Shown here: piece by piece, positions 59,603 to 64,000 of the stretch
Layout: the number at the start of each line of letters is the position of its first letter
How positions within the stretch are numbered: position 1 is the first letter of the stretch
Assembly (NCBI GenBank): GCA_035494735.1
Contig: DATJGS010000019.1
Span: 147,792-211,791 of the forward strand
Reading direction: 5' to 3'
DNA from: DATJGS01 sp035494735
GTDB lineage: Bacteria > Eisenbacteria > RBG-16-71-46
Length of the DNA stretch: 64,000 nucleotides
The notes under the pieces: generated by a model
Seen by the model: only the letters and a program-made list of their open reading frames with translations
The model's database searches: none
What the model was told of the DNA's origin: nothing
Made by a program: the position numbers and the translations under genes

Positions 59603-60156
59603 GCCCACTCCTCTTGCGGCAGCAGTTCCTTCAGGCGATTCAGCGCCTGACGGGTCCACGATTTCACCGTGCCGAGCGGCGCCTTCAGCCGTTCGGCGAT
59701 TTCGCTCTGCGACAGCCCTTCGAAATACGCGATCTCGAGCACCTGGCGCTGCTGCGGCTGCAGCTCGGCCAGCGCCTTGCGCACGCGATCGCCCACCTGA
59801 ACGCTGGTGGCGTGGGCGGAGGGATCGACCGGAGGCGTCACGGGCTCGGGATCCACCCGGGCCTCGGCGTTGCGGCGCGACGCCACGCTCCGGTACCGAT
59901 CCAGCGCGCGGCTGCGCACCACGGTGACCAGCCACGCGGCGACGGTGCCGCGCTTGGGATCGTACGTCGCGGAACGCTTCCACACCTGGAGCCAGGCGTC
60001 CTGTAGCGCGTCCTCCGCGTCGGGCCCGCTGCGCAGGATGCGCAGCGCCACCGGATAGAGGAGCGGCGTGTACTTGTCGTACATCTCCGCCAGCGCGGCC
60101 TCGTCACCGCCCTGCAGTCGCTGTAGGCAAGGAAGATCGCGCTCCTGATCCTTCAT
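59599..60156 (-). CDS. ECF RNA polymerase sigma factor
   Basis: A 185-residue sigma70-family protein. Region 2: LAEMYDKYTPLLYPVALRILRSGPDAEDALQDAWLQVWKRSATYDPKRGTVAAWL. Region 4: LAELQPQQRQVLEIAYFEGLSQSEIAERLKAPLGTVKSWTRQALNRL. This is the SigK/RskA-partnered ECF pattern. ATG at 60156 (MKDQERDLPC) gives the family length. Translationally coupled to its anti-sigma factor. I could not identify a matching ECF promoter upstream with confidence. Confidence 0.93.
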   Translation of the reverse strand: MKDQERDLPCLQRLQGGDEAALAEMYDKYTPLLYPVALRILRSGPDAEDALQDAWLQVWKRSATYDPKRGTVAAWLVTVVRSRALDRYRSVASRRNAEARVDPEPVTPPVDPSAHATSVQVGDRVRKALAELQPQQRQVLEIAYFEGLSQSEIAERLKAPLGTVKSWTRQALNRLKELLPQEEWA

Positions 60157-60592
60157 CGGCCCCGCACCGTCCCGAAACGAACATTCGTCATCTGGAATAC
60201 GACTCCCGATCCGAAATGGACGAGCGCGCTCGTCGGATTCCGACGTTGGGTGCGCGGCCCCGGCGCCGGGCGGGCTACGTCGATCGGCGCCGCGATCCTC
60301 GCGGGCTCCCGGTGAATTCGCGTGCCGCGCCGACCTTAGCGGCTCCCGAGCCCGCGCCACAAGGGCCGCGGCGCCTCGGGCGGATGTGCACGGCGCATGC
60401 GCGAGCCCGGCCTCATCCGATCGCCGGCGCGCTCCGTAGAGTGTCGGGTGACTCGCGTCCTCCATCGGTCTCTGGGGGAGTCGTGGGGTGGCGTGCGTAC
60501 CGTGGCGGAAGTCCATTCGATTCCGGCACCGCCTGCGGGGGTCCCGCATGCGTCGGGGCCCCCGGACTCATCGGTGCTAGCATCCCGCGCTC
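60157..60592. other. 436-bp intergenic stretch between divergent genes
   Basis: This lies between the start of the ECF sigma gene (leftward) and the GT39-like gene (rightward). Open frames on both strands are Arg/Pro/Gly-rich and lack ribosome sites, so I annotate none. It holds the sigma operon promoter, not resolved, and the extended -10 at 60575. No RNA gene was recognised. Confidence 0.5.
60575..60583 (+). promoter_or_regulatory. Extended -10 promoter, leaderless type
   Basis: TGCTAGCAT ends nine bases before the GTG at 60593, with no ribosome site between. The same nine-base motif, in mirror orientation, precedes the paralogous gene starting at 36800. Confidence 0.55.
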
Positions 60593-62089
60593 GTGAGCGA
60601 GACCCACGCAATGAGTCCCGCGGCTCAGCGGTCCCCCACGGTGGCGAACACTCCCGCCGCGCGTGGCGGCTGGCTCGTCGTCGTCCTGCTCGGAGTCGCG
60701 GCCGCGCTCAGGCTGCGCGAGGCGACGCGCTCGCCGCAGTGGTTCGACGAGACGTACTCGCTCTGGGTGGCGCGTCTCGGCTTCCCCGGAATGATGCGGG
60801 CGATCGCGGCCGACATCCATCCCCCGCTCCACTTCATGCTGCTGTCGTGGTGGCGCGCGCTCGGCGGCGAGAGCGACGTGTGGCTGCGCGGCTCGTCGGT
60901 CGTGTTCGGCGTGGCGACCGTCCTCGCGACCTGGTGGCTGGCGCGCCGCGCGTTCGGCGCGGAGGCCGGATGGGTCGCGGGCGCACTGCTCGCGTTCCAT
61001 CGCACGCACATCCATTTCTCGCAGGAAATTCGCTTCTACGCGATGTTGTGGCTGTTGTACACGCTGGCCGTGACGGCCGCTCTGCGCTGGCTGGAACGCG
61101 GCCGGCGCGGCGACGCGGCGCTCTACGTGACGGCGGTCGCGCTGGCGTTCTACACGCACTACCAGTCGCTGCTCGTCATCGGCTGCGTCGGACTGTGGGG
61201 CGCGATCGTGCTGGCGCGCGAACCGCGCAGGCTCGCGGCGTGGGTCGGGCTGCACGCGATCGCGCTCGTCGCGTTTCTGCCGATCGCGCCCATGTTCTTG
61301 CATCAGTTCACGCAGAACCGCGACTCGCACTGGATCCAGCCGCCGCACCCGAGCGACGTGCTGACGCTGCTGCGCCACCTGTCGTTCGGCGCGATCTACC
61401 TCGTGCCGCCGCTGCTCGCGCTCGCGGCGCTGCCGCTGTTCCGCGGCGACGCCGTCCACCGCCGGCGCGCGTCGCTGCTGTGGACGTTCGCGTTCCTGCC
61501 GATCGCGATCTCGTACCTGCTGACCGCGCGCGGCGGACACCTGTACGCCGAGCGCTACATGTTCTTCGCGCTACCCGCGTGGTGCGTGCTGATCGCGGCC
61601 GGGTTCGCGTCGCTGCCCTGGCGCCAGCTCCGTGTGGTGGCGGCGCTCGGGCTCGTCGGACTGGCCGCGCGCTCGTGGGCGCTGAGCGAGCCGTACGCCG
61701 AGGCCGTCGAGCTGGGCCGCGCGGCGTCCGGCGTCGCGGCGCGCGTCCAGCCCGGCGACGTCGTCTTCAGCGCCGACACGCACAGCCTGTTGTTCTTCAT
61801 GCAATACCTGCCGCACGCCGCGCGCTATCGACTGCTGCTCACCCAGCCGGGCCTGCCGTACTACGAGGGCGCGGTGTTCATCCCTGACTCGATTCGCGCG
61901 ACGCCCGCGCAGTTCGACAGCGTGCGTGCCGCCGGCCGCGCGTGGTGGGGCGTCCACGCGCGCCATGCCGGCATCGACACGCGCCCGGCGCTCGAGCTGC
62001 TCAAGACCCACGCGACGACGATCGAGCACCCGGGGCGGATCGTGACGGTGGTCTACGGGCAGGGCGACTCGAGCGCTGCGGGGCCCTAG
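60593..62089 (+). CDS. GT39-like polytopic glycosyltransferase
   Basis: A 498-residue membrane protein with about 11 helices. SPQWFDETYSLWVARLG is the catalytic acidic loop of GT-C PMT-type enzymes. DIHPPLHFMLLSWWRALGGESDVWLRGSSVVFG and FHRTHIHFSQEIRFYAMLWLLYTLAV line up with the 35679 gene. The C-terminal about 120 residues form an exported domain (VQPGDVVFSADTHSLLFFMQYLP). It should transfer a sugar from a polyprenyl carrier outside the cytoplasm. Its TAG stop shares CTAG with the stop of the convergent gene. Confidence 0.85.
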   Translation: MSETHAMSPAAQRSPTVANTPAARGGWLVVVLLGVAAALRLREATRSPQWFDETYSLWVARLGFPGMMRAIAADIHPPLHFMLLSWWRALGGESDVWLRGSSVVFGVATVLATWWLARRAFGAEAGWVAGALLAFHRTHIHFSQEIRFYAMLWLLYTLAVTAALRWLERGRRGDAALYVTAVALAFYTHYQSLLVIGCVGLWGAIVLAREPRRLAAWVGLHAIALVAFLPIAPMFLHQFTQNRDSHWIQPPHPSDVLTLLRHLSFGAIYLVPPLLALAALPLFRGDAVHRRRASLLWTFAFLPIAISYLLTARGGHLYAERYMFFALPAWCVLIAAGFASLPWRQLRVVAALGLVGLAARSWALSEPYAEAVELGRAASGVAARVQPGDVVFSADTHSLLFFMQYLPHAARYRLLLTQPGLPYYEGAVFIPDSIRATPAQFDSVRAAGRAWWGVHARHAGIDTRPALELLKTHATTIEHPGRIVTVVYGQGDSSAAGP

Positions 62090-62322
62090 AGGTGGATGAG
62101 CCTGCGCAGCGGGATCTGCAGCAGCGCCGCCAGGAATCCGGCTCCCATTGGCAGGTACACCCGCATGTTGAAGCTTCGCTTCTCGAGCGGGAGCTTGAGG
62201 GCCAGCGCAGACCCAAGGACGACGCTCATCGTCACGACGAATGGATCGCGGGTGAGCAACCACCATCCCGCGCCCACGACGACCGAGGCCAGCAGCGAGA
62301 GTCCAAAATGTCGGTTGATCAT
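62086..62322 (-). CDS. Small membrane protein
   Basis: A 78-residue protein with three hydrophobic segments (FGLSLLASVVVGAGWWLL, VVTMSVVLGSALALKLP, MRVYLPMGAGFLAALLQI). ATG at 62322 overlaps the stop of the secreted-protein gene (ATGA), so the two are coupled. The family was not recognised. Confidence 0.65.
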   Translation of the reverse strand: MINRHFGLSLLASVVVGAGWWLLTRDPFVVTMSVVLGSALALKLPLEKRSFNMRVYLPMGAGFLAALLQIPLRRLIHL

Positions 62323-63170
62323 GGTGTCGACGGATATGGGTGCGTAAACATGTAGTGAAGGACTCCTTCCGTGAATCCCGAGAACGCGCCCCAGCCGACG
62401 CCCGCTGGAAAGCCCCCGGGGCCGGTGGTGCAGAGCCCAATAACGCCGCCGATGCCCCCGCCGGCGATCGCGGACATCGTTCCCTCCTCCAGGTAACCAT
62501 CCCACCATAGCTTCTCTTCATTCGTCTTTCGACCCTGGTGGCTGCTGACCGCGCTGACGTTGGCCCACTCCTGCATGGAGTACGCGGCCAGATAGGCGTG
62601 GCCCAAGTCCATGACCCCGAGTTGCGGGTCGGTGAACGATTGTCCGGCGATCGCGACCACGGCGACCGGCGGCTCGCCGGGCAGATCTTCGCGCACCGGG
62701 ACCCCGGAGGAGTCCTTCGCCAGACCGCCGATGATCATCGTCGCTGGCAGCCAGCCGTTTTCGTCCTGGCGAAAGATCGCGCGCGATTCGACGATGATGA
62801 ACGGCTGCTCGACGCCCATATCGACGCCCGGTCTTTGAAACGACAAGATGGCGACGGAGCGGCCGGTGCCCGTGAACGCGGTGTCGTGATCGGCCCGACG
62901 GATGTAACCGCGCGACAGGAACTCTTGGATGACGATGTCGACGCCGGCGAGGGCCCGCGCCTGATTGACGATGGTCGCTGGGTCGAACATGACGTTGTAC
63001 GAGAGACTGTTTGGCCCTCCGCCCCAGGCGGACGTGATATACGGCAGCGGCGCGACCGCCGAATGATCGAGCGGCGGCGGATTGTCGACGCCGATGCGCG
63101 CGACCGCGGCGTGAGCGGCGCCGGCATACAGTGCGAGCGTGAGACCGACGACTCCGAGTTTCGAAAGCAT
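62319..63170 (-). CDS. Secreted protein with glycine-rich C-terminal segment
   Basis: A 283-residue exported protein. MLSKLGVVGLTLALYAGAAHA is a clear signal peptide, and GGGGAG five bases upstream supports the ATG. The body has beta-strand character (VVAIAGQSFTDPQLGVMDLGHAYLAAY). Near the C-terminus AIAGGGIGGVIGLC and GGFPAGVGWGAFSGFTEGVL have repeated GxxxG-type spacing and one cysteine, like membrane-active or pore-associated peptides. No family was recognised; it is coupled to a small membrane protein that might accompany it. Confidence 0.7.
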   Translation of the reverse strand: MLSKLGVVGLTLALYAGAAHAAVARIGVDNPPPLDHSAVAPLPYITSAWGGGPNSLSYNVMFDPATIVNQARALAGVDIVIQEFLSRGYIRRADHDTAFTGTGRSVAILSFQRPGVDMGVEQPFIIVESRAIFRQDENGWLPATMIIGGLAKDSSGVPVREDLPGEPPVAVVAIAGQSFTDPQLGVMDLGHAYLAAYSMQEWANVSAVSSHQGRKTNEEKLWWDGYLEEGTMSAIAGGGIGGVIGLCTTGPGGFPAGVGWGAFSGFTEGVLHYMFTHPYPSTP

Positions 63171-63441
63171 GAAGACTCCCCGCGGTGTTCGGGGTCTGTC
63201 GGGGGCGCGGCCCGCCGATCGTGCGGCGGCGCTCGCGAGAGACGCACGAGCCATGCCCGGCGTGCGGCGCCGTCAAGGCGCGGGGAAACGCGGGGGCGGC
63301 GCGGAGGCGCGACGGATGCGGCGGCGGTCGGCGACAACGCCGGCGACGCAGCGTCAATGTCGTTGACGCAACTCGCCACAGGGCGAGTTGGGCGGGCGCC
63401 TCGGCGGACCGGCCGTCGATGCCGACGCGGGCGCGGCGCCT

Positions 63442-64000
63442 CTACGGCACGGCCACCCGATACAACTCCGCCACGCGGTGCCCATCGACTTCATACGACC
63501 AGGCGTGGCTGAGGTACCGGTCCAACTCGAGCCGCCAAGGATGCTCGCGCGACTCGTAGTTCGCGGGCCCGATCACCTCGTAGTCGAACTGCGGGATCTC
63601 GGGGAAGCGCATGGCCGGGTCGACCCAGCTGTGCACCGGGAGCACCGCGACGCCGGCGCGGCTCATCTCGGAGTCGGCCTCGGCGCTCGGGAAGTACAGC
63701 ATGGGATCGACCGAGAGCACGTTGCCTGCCGCGTCGCCGCGGAACTCGCTCGGCACCCAGTCGAACGTCCACAGCACGTAGCGGACGCCCCATTTCTTCA
63801 GGCGATCGCGGCGCAGCGCCTCGTCGTGACCGTAGAGAATCAGCGCCGCGTCGCGGTTGCGCACGTCCATGTCGAGGAACGCGTCGTTCTGCGCACGGCG
63901 CGTGACCAGCGTCTTCCGCCCGGTGAGCGCGCTCCACGCGAAGCTCAGCTCATTGCTCGACAGCACGACGTCGTCGGGTTTCGTGTGCGCCAGCACCCAC
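63442..64000 (-). CDS. C-terminal part of a GT-C-like membrane glycosyltransferase, cut by window edge
   Basis: The frame is open to the window edge (a Trp codon precedes VLAHTKPDDVV), so the 5' end lies beyond 64000. The visible 185 residues are soluble: VVLSSNELSFAWSALTGRKTLV, RLKKWGVRYVLWTFDW and a C-terminal YEVDGHRVAELYRVAVP. This resembles the exported C-terminal domains of polytopic sugar or oligosaccharyl transferases, where a ltGRxxl stretch follows ppdavvls. Inferred, since the membrane part is not in the window. Confidence 0.55.
   Translation of the reverse strand, partial: WVLAHTKPDDVVLSSNELSFAWSALTGRKTLVTRRAQNDAFLDMDVRNRDAALILYGHDEALRRDRLKKWGVRYVLWTFDWVPSEFRGDAAGNVLSVDPMLYFPSAEADSEMSRAGVAVLPVHSWVDPAMRFPEIPQFDYEVIGPANYESREHPWRLELDRYLSHAWSYEVDGHRVAELYRVAVP

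Noticed and set aside
60157..60592. Short frames on both strands in the gap before the GT39-like gene
   Set aside because: No ribosome site, Arg/Pro-rich composition and overlap with promoter sequence.

Overview
The window is very GC-rich (roughly 70% by eye), with dense, mostly co-directional gene blocks. No mobile element, CRISPR array, rRNA or tRNA gene was recognised. Three secreted proteins end in a FlgD-Ig-like / type-A sorting-like domain (NPARAG.., WDGRD.., GxYFVR). That feature, the GC content and the mix of metabolic genes suggest an uncultured Candidatus Eisenbacteria-like or other FCB-group/Gemmatimonadota-like bacterium. This placement is inference; no marker gene is present.

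Layout. Positions 1-3.2 kb: an edge fragment, a polytopic membrane protein, and a glycosyltransferase coupled to a small helical protein. 3.5-10.9 kb: first purine-catabolism block, with a three-subunit xanthine dehydrogenase, a GIY-YIG-like gene inside the operon, ureidoglycine aminohydrolase, and a divergent aldolase/CitE-like gene with an ankyrin protein. 10.9-15.9 kb: an aminoglycoside-phosphotransferase-like protein, a DUF2089-like regulator with its partner, and a large repeat-bearing secreted protein. 15.5-21.3 kb: second purine block, with allantoate amidohydrolase, OHCU decarboxylase, HIU hydrolase and allantoinase. Together the blocks cover xanthine to urate and 5-hydroxyisourate to ureidoglycolate plus ammonia. 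No uricase is visible. 21.5-26 kb: GNAT protein and an OppABC-like peptide importer without its ATPases. 26-36.8 kb: leftward genes for two sorting-tail proteins, an AIF-like flavoprotein, a MATE exporter, a lipoprotein, a sarcosine-oxidase-like enzyme, a CPBP protease and a GT39-like membrane protein. 36.9-40 kb: a PqqD/RRE-M50 peptidase and small membrane proteins, including diverged tandem paralogues.

40-55.3 kb is the most unusual part. A leftward gene train begins with a flavoprotein (FAD-binding PCMH domain plus four ferredoxin-type motifs). It is coupled through a TTGA overlap to a 2147-residue glutamate-synthase-like protein whose domains are in non-canonical order (central/FMN/Fe-S, then class-II amidotransferase, then GXGXG). 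The embedded amidotransferase domain lacks the N-terminal cysteine nucleophile. ABC transporter genes, a patatin-like lipase and the tag glycosylase follow. 55.4-64 kb: rhomboid protease, alpha/beta hydrolase, DinB protein, ECF sigma/anti-sigma pair, a GT39-like membrane protein, a secreted protein and an edge fragment.

Two style features recur. Many neighbours overlap by 4 bp as GTGA or ATGA, which implies translational coupling. Several genes have an extended -10 (TGnTAnnnT) only 7-10 nt before the start codon, which implies leaderless or nearly leaderless mRNAs.
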